In this document: one piece after another, positions 23,299 through 33,350 of the stretch | How positions within the stretch are numbered: position 1 is the first letter of the stretch | Layout: every line of letters starts with the position of its first letter | DNA from: Isoetes taiwanensis | Taxonomy: Eukaryota > Streptophyta > Lycopodiopsida > Isoetales > Isoetaceae | Assembly: GCA_021234155.1 (NCBI GenBank) | Contig: JAJEKV010000010.1 | Span: 8,038,871 to 8,102,870, forward strand | DNA: 64,000 nt | Direction of reading: 5' to 3' | Translations under genes and position numbers: made by a program | Notes under the pieces: model-generated | What the model saw: only the letters and a program-made list of their open reading frames with translations | Databases searched by the model: none | What the model was told of the DNA's origin: nothing

Positions 23299-24640
23299 TG
23301 TGACGGGCCTGGCCAGTTAACCTCTCGGTAACTGGAGATCCCATCGATCTCTACCGTTGGATCTATTTACCCTTGCAACTCAATAAATTGATACATGCAT
23401 ACTTAGGTAAAGAATTTAATCTTTATACATGCTCTAAGGTCCCAAAAATATTATACTTGCCGTTGCTCGGCAAAATCCCACAAAACAACCAAAGTTTACA
23501 AATAATTATAGTTTAAGCCGATCCATAATGATAATAGCTATATTAATCAAATATATTATCTAGCACTCCACACACTTCTACTCTCGCCTTTCCGAAGCTT
23601 GGCTACTTTCTGGAGCATCTCGCACTTTTGCTTACACCATTTAACCACGGGGTTAGTCACACGGACTAAGTGGGGATCGGAAATTTAGAATATATCAAGC
23701 ATCAATTACCACAGGCATCAACTTAAAACAATAACTTAGCCTTACCGTAACCTCGCCCCTGCATTCCAAGTTACTAGTCCAACCAACATAAATACAATGC
23801 ATAATTATGCTAAGCACAACCATTGCAACTTGATTCCAGCATTAAAAACTACATATACACTAGTCAAGCAACCATAGCATCAACATTGCAACCAATATTC
23901 CTCTGGGTCTGAGCAAGGTCAACTCGGCTGATCAGGCCAGTGACATAGAGGCGGGGTAACCATGTGTGTACACACCCTTCCACGCTGCGTCCAGCATTGG
24001 AGGACCACTTACTGTGCATGACGTTGTACCATACGGTACCAACGCCCGATGTTCAAAATACCATTTACATAGCACTGTGCAAACCGTGAGTCTAGACCAT
24101 CGCACCTAGACTCCGGCCCCAGAGGTCTATATCAAAGAATTTCACCATAGACAATTACATACAATTTACTATCATTATGCCCATGCCCTAACAAGCTTAC
24201 ATCCAGTAATTCCATAATATACACCTCATATAGCAAGAGAAAGCCCAACCATAACTCACCTCAATCATGCAATATGCAGCTATCACCATTAAATAAAAGA
24301 TAGAATGTCTACCCCTTAACAGGATTTACTAGCACAAGGTTAATATCTACATTTAAAACTTTAACAATGTTTAACCTATAGCATTTGAATATCGTTATTA
24401 TAGATAACTTGCAACCATTAGCATAACCCCTTATTAACTTAGGCCTTAATTTTATGTAATATATATCTCGAGCCAACTCCTTGCTCCAACTAACCCTTAC
24501 TATGGTAATTTTAACTTAAAACCTTAGCTTTTTAACTTTTAACTTTCTTCTATTGCTATTTTACTAACAATTAATCAATTGTTAACATCTTTACTTTTTA
24601 GTTAAACCTAAACCTAACGTGACAGGGACGAATTCGGCCT
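23299..24640 (-). repeat. LTR-like sequence of the minus-strand element (outer end uncertain)
   Basis: It begins TGTGACGGG next to the primer site, so in element orientation the LTR would end in CCCGTCACA. The sequence is non-coding. The outer boundary and target duplication could not be found, and 24640 is only a guess. Short stretches with AATTCGGCC and GCTGC around 24630-24670 resemble 63497-63520, suggesting related LTRs at both places. Confidence 0.45.
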
Positions 24641-25372
24641 ACAGCTGCCGGATATGGCCTCCAGGCCATCGAACTCATACCAAGACCTCTCAAATCCAGC
24701 CAATTCTGGCTTTTACTAAGATTTCCAGGCTAAATCATATCATTTGTGGCCGAAGGAGACAGTTCTAACTGATTTTTCTTCTGATAGAAATCAGACCAGC
24801 AGATGCCGGATCTGACATCCAAGCCATTGATTCGGCTTGGAAAGCCCATAAAGCTTCCTGATTTCACTGCCACAGAGCGTTCTAAGCCATTCCGGCCAGC
24901 TTGTGGCCCTATTCCGGCCATTCTGGATCAGTTTCTTGGCATGCATACGGAGTTAAAAGGCAAAGCTTCTGCTGCCGAATCCCATTCTTATTGTTCTGAA
25001 TCCATCTCTTGGATCAAATCGGCCATCCCAGATTCCAAATCGGTCCATTCCATGTTTGTTCCTTAACTTTTTTTTTAATCATTCAGACCAACAAAAATCT
25101 CATGCTTTTCTGCATACTGTCATCTCCTTGGCAGTTCTTCACCCTTTTCAAAATTATTCTGCTCAATCCTCATTTCCTATGATGTTTCCGCTCATTTCTA
25201 CATTGATTGAATCTAATAAATCATATCCAAGTTCAAGAACTTCCCTAATTCAAAGACGTAGAATGACTTCAATTAAAGAGTTCATAAACATGCAGTCTTA
25301 CTATCCCAGCTCAAGATAAGACATGAGTAAATTCCAACTTATGTAACAAGAACAACCATCACTCTACTCAAA
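24641..25372. other. Unassigned sequence between retroelement remnants
   Basis: Non-coding as far as I can tell. Small open frames on both strands (24803-25066 and 25056-25319) carry no recognised motif. It is probably LTR or untranslated sequence of the neighbouring gypsy remnants. Confidence 0.3.
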
Positions 25373-25660
25373 TCACAACTTAATCAAGCACCAAAACCCC
25401 AGGTGTAAGTCTTGATCCCCACCTGGAATCCCGCTTGTTGCTTTTACCTTCTGGCAAGATAAACACCTAGCCACATATTCCTTAACCATCTTCTTCTGTC
25501 CGGGCCAAAAGAAATTAAAGCATTTTTTTCTCAAAGTTTTGTGTACCCCTGGGTGGCCCGCTAAAGGACTATCATGTGCTTCATATAGCAATCTCAATCT
25601 CAACTCCTGATCATTAGGAATACACATACGACCATTATAATATAAAACTCCTTTGGACAA
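25373..25660 (-). pseudogene. Integrase zinc-binding (H2C2) fragment of a gypsy element
   Basis: The 95-codon frame reads HDSPLAGHPGVHKTLRK, then FFWPGQKKMVKEYVARCLSC and QKVKA. This is the His-His-Cys-Cys zinc domain that precedes the integrase core in Ty3/gypsy. The core itself is missing, and the frame runs into non-coding sequence. Confidence 0.85.
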
Positions 25661-25679
25661 TGCATACCTCGGAAAATCT

Positions 25680-25915
25680 TGGGAAACTCACGAAGAATCC
25701 AATTGGCATCTTCCCATGTGGCATCTTCCTCAGGACAACCTGCCCATTGAACCAAAATCTACGTATTGTTAAGCCTCCTTGGCGGGGGTTTCCTCTCGCG
25801 AGAATACGTTAAATTGGAGTGCAGAAAGTTCTCCCTGCTTACCAAATCATCGTCCCCCAACATATGGGAAGGATCAAACACATACTTCCTTAAGTTACTC
25901 ACGTGAAAGACATTA
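25680..25915 (-). pseudogene. C-terminal integrase/chromodomain-like fragment
   Basis: The minus strand encodes VFHVSNLRKYVFDPSHML, a hallmark of the region after the Ty3 integrase core, then QWAGCPEEDATWEDANW, which fits the chromodomain-type VKWxGxPxEEATWE block. One in-frame stop interrupts it. On the minus strand it lies upstream of the H2C2 fragment, the reverse of the normal order, so the two pieces are rearranged or come from different copies. Confidence 0.7.
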
Positions 25916-27190
25916 CACAATCCAAGGAGATGTAATCGGCTTGCTCGGAAGTCCCTTCCATTCCTGGCCTGTATTCATTGTCATCAATGTCCACGAAACC
26001 CTCATCCCCATCTCCAGGACTAGGGACATCGTCATAGTACCTCTTCCGTGCCTTACCTATTCGCTCCACAGGTTGCATACCTGCAGGGACATTAAAAATC
26101 ACACATCGTACGTCACTAGGCATGGCCTGCGAGGGATTGAGAGTTATTCTCCATGCTACCTTCACCCGATGCTCTGAAATAAAAGCACAGTTAGTAGGAA
26201 AGATCCATTGACTAGACAGAATGAATTTGCCAGTCCTGAGCATCCGGCATAGAGTATAAACGAGAGAAGCAGACAGCTGCTTCCTGCCATGGTATTTAAC
26301 AAAGTGATGAGCCCTGTGCAACAAGTTTTTGTTATCCAACATAACGACACTCTTCAAGTCACCTGCACCATGAAGCAGATAGAGATCCTTCCCCATCTCG
26401 ATCTGCCTCTCAGAAACATTATGCAAACAAACTTTGAAGTGCACTTTACCAAGGTCCTTCAAACAATATCCCACTAATCCCTCAAAACAATGCATTCTGG
26501 TATTCTTAAGAGCCTTGCATATCAGGAAGGATGCTGGGTCTTTGAGCTCCCGACCAAAAACCTCTTGATGGTAGCGTTTGGCGGCGAGGAGTCTTCAACG
26601 TGCTCCTCAGCACCCCCTGGCAGTGCAAGTGGTCCAGGTCTGATCCCCTTTCAAGGGCTACAGCACCAGCAACAGTCTCGGTCTTCAAAAACTCCACAAG
26701 TTTCTCAAACATGGGAAGGGGAACATCAGTCCCAGCATAACCCAAAGTAAGGCTTACATCCAACAAACCGGTGCCTTCATCCTCACTACCTCTACCCTTC
26801 GACGTGCCCTCCCTATCCCCCACAGAAAAAGCATCCTCAACACAAGGGAATTTAGCTTCAGGAGGCAAACTCTGTTTTCTACATCTAGCTGCCCTCTTTA
26901 GCATGTTACCTGGGTTGCAGAATACCACAGCCGAAAGACAAAGTCCAGCACAGCAGCAACACAAGAAGCACAAAGCGCAGCTACAACCACAGCAAGGATG
27001 AAGCCGACCTCCAAAGATTTGCCAAGAGCAGGCGATTCACGCCAGATAAATATCCCCCCACTCCCACACAACATCGACACAAACAAACACCAGACTTACC
27101 TGGTACTGCAAGACGGCATGCCGACGGGCTCCTGAGCTCTGGCCGGAACTCCCTGTGCTCTGATCCATCCGCTCCACGCGGACGCGAAGC
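25899..27190 (-). pseudogene. HUH endonuclease (Replitron-type Rep), broken
   Basis: A minus-strand gene of at least two exons. Exon 1 starts MASRPRGADGSEHREF at about 27190 and ends at a GTAAGT donor near 27097. An acceptor (TGCAACCCAG) near 26912 leads into exon 2. Exon 2 encodes LTLGYAGTDVPLPMFEKLVE, then VALERGSDLDHLHCQGVL with HLH as the His-hydrophobic-His metal motif. After a frame break near 26590 a second frame (26495-25899) carries VGYCLKD, a YxxK nicking-tyrosine motif, then LHNVSERQIEMGKDLYLLHG and MLRTGKFILSSQWIFP. HUH enzymes nick single strands and stay linked through the tyrosine. The order and spacing fit the Rep proteins of Replitrons rather than Helitron RepHel, and no helicase is seen. 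The family name rests on recalled similarity. Confidence 0.65.
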
Positions 27191-27200
27191 CATCGCCAGC

Positions 27201-27572
27201 ACTGGCCTTCTAAAAACTACAATTTTCAAACAAAAACCTAACAACCACTGAAACACCAAAACCCATATACCGACGTCAGATTTATACGAAAATAGGCTAT
27301 GAATACACTTACAAACCTTAGGAAATCTTATGTAACACCAGACCCAAACAACATTTTGGAAACTTGATGCAAAATTGAGTTATATGGATGCTATAGGTTA
27401 TTTTTATAGAAACCACAATTTAGATGAGTCAAACATTGCAACCTCCATGATATTTTGTTAATCCATGCATCTACACGTCCATGATGAACCTCTTTCTGCA
27501 CTTCATTTCTTTTCGGTGCACATTTCTTGCTTTTTCCACAATTTCTTGAGTTTATCACATGTTGTTTTTATA
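27201..27572. other. Sequence between the HUH gene and the Helitron end
   Basis: About 370 bp with no supported gene. It would contain the promoter of the minus-strand HUH gene and the interior of whatever Helitron ends at 27600. Confidence 0.3.
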
Positions 27573-27600
27573 CCCGGCAACGCCGGGCATCCGTTACTAG
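27573..27600 (+). mobile_element. Helitron 3' terminus
   Basis: A GC hairpin (CCCGGC, loop AAC, GCCGGG at 27573-27587) is followed 9 bases later by CTAG (27597-27600) and then a T. This is the standard plant Helitron 3' end, inserted between A and T. The paralogous unit at 58470-58490 lacks it (GTATTACTTATGAAATT), consistent with an empty site. The 5' end (TC...) was not identified, so the element length is unknown. Confidence 0.75.
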
Positions 27601-29200
27601 TTATCTATGAAATTGCACATCTCAAAGAACTCATGAAAACATTGTTGACTTAGGTTGATGCAGGCCTTTCGTTTTGTCAAATCTTGTATGTTTCAGTCTA
27701 TTTTCCAAGCCGTACAAGCCTTCTATTTCATTGTTATATTTTTCTATGCAGATTAGCTAGCATTCAATTAGCTAGCATTCAAGAGGAGCTGACTGTCTAT
27801 CTCTCATTGTTGCTCTGTTATTCAGGTTAATTTATTGTTTCTTTATGTTTTGTTTTGAGTTTTGAGATTCAGAACTCTAGATCTGTAAAGCAAATAGTTA
27901 TTCTATTATCTTCGTATGTGGATAAAATTGAAAATTGAGATTGTTATTCTTTGGTGCAATTTAGAAAGCAACAACATCGAATATTATGGAGCATATTTGA
28001 GCCTCCACCGTATACTGTTGTAACCCCAAGTCAATATGTTCAAAGCTTGAAGCTTTTTGGCTATGGTGGAATTAAGAGTCAAATTATAGATAATCTTTTG
28101 TTTTTCCGTGTTTTTTTCTATTTTTCCTTCTTCCTCCCTTTTGTACCACTTCTGCAATGAAAAGAAATCATGGGGTCCTCAAACCATGTCTCCAAATATG
28201 GCTAGTAAGATCATCTATGTTTTGCATTTTTGTCCTTTGCATATCATGGCATCTTCTAACTGCTCAGTCTTTAACATATGCAGAATGATAGTAGCTCTAT
28301 AGCAGACTAAGTATTATTTGAATAAATTCCACCGCTTGGATAATGCATCCTAGACCAAAACATGCTAGTATTCTACAGTTCACAACATTACAGCAATTGT
28401 CGGGGCTAGAGTATTGGGATTACCTTCCATCATTGCTTTTCTTACACGATAATAACTAAAAATGGTAGTGATTGATTGTCTTCATTTTCACAATGTACTT
28501 TAAATGTTTCTACACGTATCTGGGAATTACATCAGGTATCTATCTAGTTGTAGTAACTAGGCTTTTGCAGTTGATGTCAAGCTTGCTCAGTGCCCTATCA
28601 TAAAATGCCGATATTGCACTATAGCCAAGAAAAACCCTTGCCCCAGATTGAGTGTGAAAGAGCCTTTAGCAACTACTGGAGGATCACTCCCATAGCCAAG
28701 GTAAGGGCGAAGAGAAAACAACGACCCTCGCTATTGCAGGTCTGGGGACGAAGACCAGGCCTTCTCTGTTTGTTATGAGTTTAATTTCTCTTTCATTACT
28801 TAAGCATCCATCTTTATTATGGAATTTTTTGCTATGGCTGGCAAAGTCGACATCTTTACAAGTATCCATCTTACTGCTATTTTATTATCTTTCAAGCTAT
28901 TTGATTCCTCTGTTTCTCCCTTTTCTTACAGAACTAGGTTAGATATTGCTTGGCAAATGGGTCACTCACATGCGGTTTTATTATATTTTTAGCTTAGAGG
29001 ATCTCGCCATCCTTTGATCTCATGAGGATCTGATTCATTTCACGTTGAAGCACACCATTCGAGTTTTTTAGATGTTGCAATCTTACTACTTTAATTTATG
29101 TTACCTTCAGTTAGTGGTCTGTACACGCTACTCCAAATCTAGGAAAATCTCTATATGTCACTTCATTTGCTCATCTCCTAATTGAGAACAATAACCTTGT
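27601..29200 (+). repeat. Host-derived tandem unit A
   Basis: It matches unit B (58482-58680 and 60404-61340): TATGAAATTGCACATCTCAA at the left, AAGAGGAGCTGACT, and ATTGTCGGGGCTAGAGTATT. Reading across the copia insertion, A and B are adjacent copies. It holds an exon-like segment (see 28620-28700). Bases 29196-29200 (CTTGT) are the copia target duplication. A 16 bp direct duplication (ATTAGCTAGCATTCAA) lies at about 27754-27785. Confidence 0.75.
28620..28700 (+). pseudogene. Exon-like segment, unrecognised gene (unit A)
   Basis: An open stretch reading LPQIECERAFSNYWRITPIA ends at an AAG|GTAAGG donor. The same segment occurs in unit B at 61240-61320 with conserved reading (ECERAFSNYW) and donor. 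The protein family is not recognised. Conservation of frame and donor between diverged copies is the only evidence that it was an exon. Confidence 0.35.
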
Positions 29201-29354
29201 TGTTGGAATGTATTTATAATACATCCATACAATCTTAGCTTTTGTCTATTGAGAGTTCATTGTCTATTGATAACTCAAAGAGCTAAAAGGGTCTTTGCTT
29301 ATTAGCCCTTCATTATTGTATGTAAGAGCATGTACTCTTCATGAATAATACATT
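29201..29354 (+). repeat. Copia 5' LTR, first part
   Basis: It matches 58194-58348 of the 3' LTR and stops at TACATT, where the CACTA element begins. The last three bases (ATT, 29352-29354) are repeated at 53904-53906. Confidence 0.92.
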
Positions 29355-29367
29355 CACTACAAGAGAA

Positions 29368-29638
29368 CAGTGATTTATTGTCACTTTTTTTGTCACTAAA
29401 ATAATGTGTCAAAAAACTGATACAAAAAATGACAATAACAATGACAAAAATAGTGAAATCCAAATAACAATAAATATGACAATAGTGTGACGCACTAGTG
29501 ACAAAAAAAAGATGACAAAAAGATGATGGAAATGTGACTATAATGTGACAATAGAATGACATGGTTTTGACAAAACTATGTGTCAAAAATATGACAATAG
29601 ATTGACTTAAAATTGACGAAAAAGATAACAAACAAATG
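29368..29638. repeat. CACTA left subterminal repeats
   Basis: Many short variants of TGACAATA, TGACAAAAA and GTGTCAAAA occur in both orientations. Such subterminal arrays are where En/Spm-type TnpA proteins bind. They continue at 42791-43230, beyond the inserted gypsy element. Confidence 0.8.
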
Positions 29639-29643
29639 ATATA

Positions 29644-31225
29644 TGTGACGTTCCAGGGGAATATACGCTATAGATACGTATATTCTTGGACCCGTCACCA
29701 TACAAGTCTACCTAAGTAGCCTTGCATGCATTAGAAAGTGGCAAGGGGTGCACATCTAAGTTAATTGTTTAACTTAGATAACCTTAGGATAAGACCATTT
29801 CCACATGGCCTTATCCTATTGAGCAACCGCCACACGGCCTCATCTTAGTGGTGCCACGTGGCATCCCATGTGGACCCACACCTATAATAGCTCTAACCCT
29901 AACCCTAGACCCTTTTCCCTGACCTATTCATCTTCGCGCTCGAAACCCCGTTTCGAGCATCGTTCGTCGTAGCCTAGCCTGGGGCAGCAGCCCCTGGAAG
30001 GTGTGTATGATCGTAGAGGGAGCAAGTCTTCGAGCCACGTCAAGGAGCATGGAGACGCCAGGGATGGGAGGAAGCGCTTCTGGAGGAGGTAGGTTGAGTA
30101 GAGTTCATGTTAGTTCATTTGGGAGTTAGCACTCCAGATGGGTTAGTATTTCGTAGCTAGAGTAGAGCCACCCTAGATCCTTTGTTGAACATCTTGAACC
30201 CTAACCAATGAACCCTAACTGTTAGTTAGATATGTATGATTAGGTTAAGATGTTCATATGATATTGTTCATGATGATTATGCGATGATGGTTGATCATGT
30301 TTGTTCCTCTTGTGTTGGGAAGGGGGGTAGAGACCTAGGGCCATATGTAGTATGCTCCTAGTATAGATCCCTTAGTTCCTATTAGTTGCGGCCTGTGCAT
30401 AGGAACCCACCGGGCTATGGAGGCTATGAAGTGACTCAGCACTACACAACGGGGCTAGAGGCAATATGGAGGGAGGATCCCTGCCGAGCGGGGGCTACGG
30501 GGGATCCCATAGTGGGCTAGGCTTATGGCCGGTCACTTCGTGTGGGCCGGGCATGGGTCCGACACCTCCCGGGGCGAAGGTGTTGCCCTGCCTCTCAAGA
30601 ACCGTGTGTCGTCACGATTCTCTAGCCGCCCGTGGAGCCTCTAGACCCCGGGAAGGGGAGATGCAACCCTTCCTACCTCAACGGACCAGGGAGATGTAAC
30701 CTGGAGTAGTCCCGATGGGTGATGCCATGGGATTGCGTATCCGGAAGGTTAGAGTCATGCCAGAGCCTGATCTAGCCCATCTGCAAAGTATGCACAGGAG
30801 GGGCGGATGGAGTGGTCAACCCTAGCCATTGTCTTATGCCAGCCCCGCCATTGTTATGATTCGGTCTGATCTATCTTGAGGCCTAGCTAGTCAGTCGACT
30901 TCCCTATGTGTCGGAGCCACGGGTAGGAGCTCTCATGTTTTATGGCATATGATTATGTTCTTTGCATCTATGGATATGTGGATGAGCTACCCTTCGAGGT
31001 AGTATGTTATGTTGCTTTGTATTGCTAGTTCTGACGATGTTATGCTTCCGCTGTGATAGGAGCCCATAGGGGAAGGGCACGCAAGACACCTTCGTGTCCC
31101 CTACCCGCACTACGATCATCTCAGAGTGCGGGATAGACGGAGGGCCTGTGCGGTTGTTGAGCCGGACGGGGGATTTCCTGCCGAGTGTACGGCCGGGCGC
31201 CGTATGTTTAGCAGGGAGCGTCACA
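29644..31225 (+). repeat. 5' LTR of the H3 element
   Basis: 1582 bp, TGTGACG...CGTCACA. Compared with the 3' LTR it lacks 50 bp (present at 42111-42160) and 11 bp near 29925. A plant G-box CACGTG at 29855-29860 is intact here and mutated to CACATG in the 3' LTR. Confidence 0.95.
29882..29907 (+). promoter_or_regulatory. Putative LTR core promoter with telo-box motif
   Basis: CTATAATAG (29882-29890) is TATA-like. It is followed at once by TAACCCTAACCCTA (29894-29907), two telomere-type repeats forming a telo-box. The block is conserved in the 3' LTR at 41382-41407. Telo-boxes next to the start site occur in many plant housekeeping promoters. The role here is inferred from position only. Confidence 0.45.
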
Positions 31226-31226
31226 A

Positions 31227-31238
31227 TGGTATCAGAGC
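31227..31238 (+). other. Primer-binding site of the H3 element
   Basis: TGGTATCAGAGC, two bases after the 5' LTR, complementary to the plant initiator tRNA-Met 3' end. Identical to the site at 408-419. Confidence 0.93.
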
Positions 31239-31710
31239 GATGTTCTTGGTTGACCAGGAACTAGCACTGACCATAACCATGAAAGTAGTCTAACAGGCTT
31301 ATAGGGGTGTGAAACAAAAATTTCCACCATCGAACCTCGAAAAATAAGGGAAAAAATTTTTCTCTTAGGTAGTGGGTCCGAAATTAGCTTAAGTGTTAGA
31401 CGAAGAAATGAATGGGTCAAATTCATCCTTTAGTAAAATTGGAGTGGAAATTATGTATCCGCATCAAATTTCACCTAAAATGGGTCGAAGAATCATGCCA
31501 ATCGGAGACCCGGGTGAAAAATGGCGCAAATCCATAATTAGCACTTCAAACCATTAGGAAATTCGAAAATTTAAAGTATAATACGAAATTAATACGAAGT
31601 TAATATATACATTAATAATTAAATAATTACTAAATATGGTGTAATTAATAAGGGAGGCTATAATAAATAGGGGTAATTATGGTGGGAGAATATTCCTAGA
31701 AACCCTCCTT

Positions 31711-31721
31711 TTTAAATATAT
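31711..31721 (+). promoter_or_regulatory. Possible internal TATA box of the H3-like frame
   Basis: TTTAAATATAT lies 85 bp upstream of the ATG at 31806 in an AT-rich tract, followed by a pyrimidine-rich leader (CTCTCTCC, CCATCTCTCTC) typical of plant gene 5' ends. The same arrangement is kept in copy 1 (895-906). It may be the promoter of the gene from which the H3 part was captured. This is inference. Confidence 0.35.
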
Positions 31722-31805
31722 GACACCTCATTCTCTCTCCAACCATCCCCACCACCATCTCTCTCTTGATCAGCCTTACGTCACCCATTTCCTGAACCGT
31801 AAGAT

Positions 31806-32935
31806 ATGGCACGCACTAAACAAACCTACAGGAAGCCTGGCCCTAGGCGAACACCCTCCATGGCGGCAGCAGCAGCGGGCGGTCCTGGCAAGCAGATACC
31901 ACCCCACCTGAGGCCCAACCTAGACGAGAGGGACGAGCCTTCATCCAACGACTCCTTCCACGACGCCGAAGAGAGTGCACCTAGCCCCCGCCGCAGCTCT
32001 TCGCCGGGCTGGCACCCGGTGAGAACCGGGCGAGTCCCGCCACTTTGGGGCCTCCCCTGACACCGAGGTGGAAGAGCGGTAGGAGACCGTGCTGAAGAGC
32101 AGTGGACGGCAGCAAGCAGCAGCACTAAAACTCGAGGAGGAGGCAGCCCTTCAAAGACCTAAGAAGAAGGGCAAGGAAAAAATTGGCGAGTGGCCTGAAG
32201 AGAAGACTGCTAGGAAGAAGAGGGAGCGCGAGCGGGAGCTCAGGCGGCAGGAGAGAAGGACAAAGAGAAGAAACGACCGGCCTCGTGGACCGGCTGCTAT
32301 TGAAGAGCCTCGTGGGAGGAGGAGGAGGTACAGAAAGGGGAGACGGGCGAGGAGGAGGACGAGGAGAGCGGGGTCTTCCAACCTCGACGCCAGACCACCT
32401 TACCCTAAGTGGGCCGAGCTACCAAAGGTGGTCAAGAAGCAGAAGGTGGGAGAGCGGGAATTCACGCTCCGTCAGGATCGTGAATTCATGCGTAAGATGA
32501 AGGTATACCAGGAGTACCTCCGTCGCTGGACGAGGTACAATGACTGGTATTGCCGTCAAGAGGTGTGGCCGTGGAGGCGGAGGGCCCGAAGAAAAAATCA
32601 GCCGAAGCCACCCCCACCTAGACGGAAAAAACCCAAAGGGTTCACCACGGGCGAAGCAGCGGTGTAATGCGTGTTTAGGGAGATCAAGCACTTCGGATGT
32701 GCACAAATCTCCCTCATAAGGAAGGCCCTTCGGCGTCTCCTTGAGAAGTCATCACCCGGCCCGGACCGATTATAGGGTTACCCCTCTAATGACCCGGGCT
32801 CTGCGAGAGGCTGCTGAAGCAGAGCTGGTGCAGCTCTTTGAGGAAGGGAATCTCTGTGCCATCCATGCTAAGAGAGTCACCCTTATGCCAAAGGACATTC
32901 ACTTAGCACGGAGGATTCGCAGGGAGAGGCCCTAG
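31806..32935 (+). CDS. Histone H3-like fusion protein encoded by a retrotransposon
   Basis: The ATG at 31806 starts [15 protein letters not shown], matching the canonical H3 tail ARTKQTARKS at A1-T6, R8 and K9, with Y for A7 and P for S10. The first frame runs to 32060. A basic helical insert follows in another frame (32089-32667: [16 protein letters not shown], then [16 protein letters not shown]). The last frame (32741-32935) is the histone fold: [20 protein letters not shown], then [16 protein letters not shown] and LARRIRRER before the stop. This matches H3 loop 1, alpha-2, loop 2, alpha-3 and C-terminus, and most of the last 32 residues equal plant H3. The parts are separated by small frame breaks absent at the same places in copy 1, so a single ~370-residue protein is the likely ancestral form. 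It stops before gag and is not fused to it. MPKDI and ARRIR point to ordinary H3 rather than CENH3. A role in H3 mimicry or nucleosome entry is inference. Confidence 0.88.
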
Positions 32936-33146
32936 GCCTTAATTTTGTAAATTTTGTTAGAAAGTTAAAATTTTCATGTACTATGTTTTCCTATTAATAT
33001 AAAAATTACTTCCTGTAAAATGTTGGATGCCTGAAATCTAGGAAATTAAACCCAATTGTAGTAGAATTCTTTATAACATGCTTAGAAATACCCTAGAAAT
33101 CATGACTACAACGAAAATTTTGGCAAAAAAATCATCCAAAAGCAAA
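32936..33146. other. AT-rich 3' region after the H3-like frame
   Basis: Starts directly after the TAG stop. AT-rich, with several possible polyadenylation-type stretches (for example CCTATTAATATAAAAAT near 33000) but no clear AATAAA. No gene. Confidence 0.4.
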
Positions 33147-33147
33147 A

Positions 33148-33227
33148 AATCGGGCCAACCGGGTGAGACCGCGCCAAACGCGTCTGCGTTTGCGACGCGG
33201 AGGCCATCCGCGCGGACTCACCCGGGT
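33148..33227. repeat. GC-rich hairpin unit 1
   Basis: ACCGGGTGAG-A-CCGCGC (33158 onward) pairs with GCGCGG-A-CTCACCCGG near 33226, with one mismatch and one bulge. Inside it CGCGTC pairs with GACGCG around a 9-base loop. The same unit recurs at 33351-33429. Its high GC content stands out in an AT-rich neighbourhood. Confidence 0.8.
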
Positions 33228-33350
33228 GCGCTGAAATCATGCTTTTAGGTGTCAGTTTTGTTCAAAATAAATTGCTAGTTAGGTTAGAATTTATCCAATT
33301 AGCCATGTTAGCATCTTCAAACTCCCAAAAATGACCAAAATTGGTTCCAA

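Noticed and set aside
25373-25920. One intact gypsy pol end
   Set aside because: The zinc-binding and chromodomain-side pieces are in the wrong order and the catalytic core is missing.
26506-26973. Helitron RepHel protein
   Set aside because: No helicase domain follows. The single YxxK motif and short length fit a Replitron-type enzyme better.
31806-32935. Calling the histone-like frame a centromeric H3 (CENH3)
   Set aside because: The C-terminal part keeps MPKDI and LARRIR as in ordinary H3, and loop 1 is not longer than in H3. The ARTKQT tail is also canonical.
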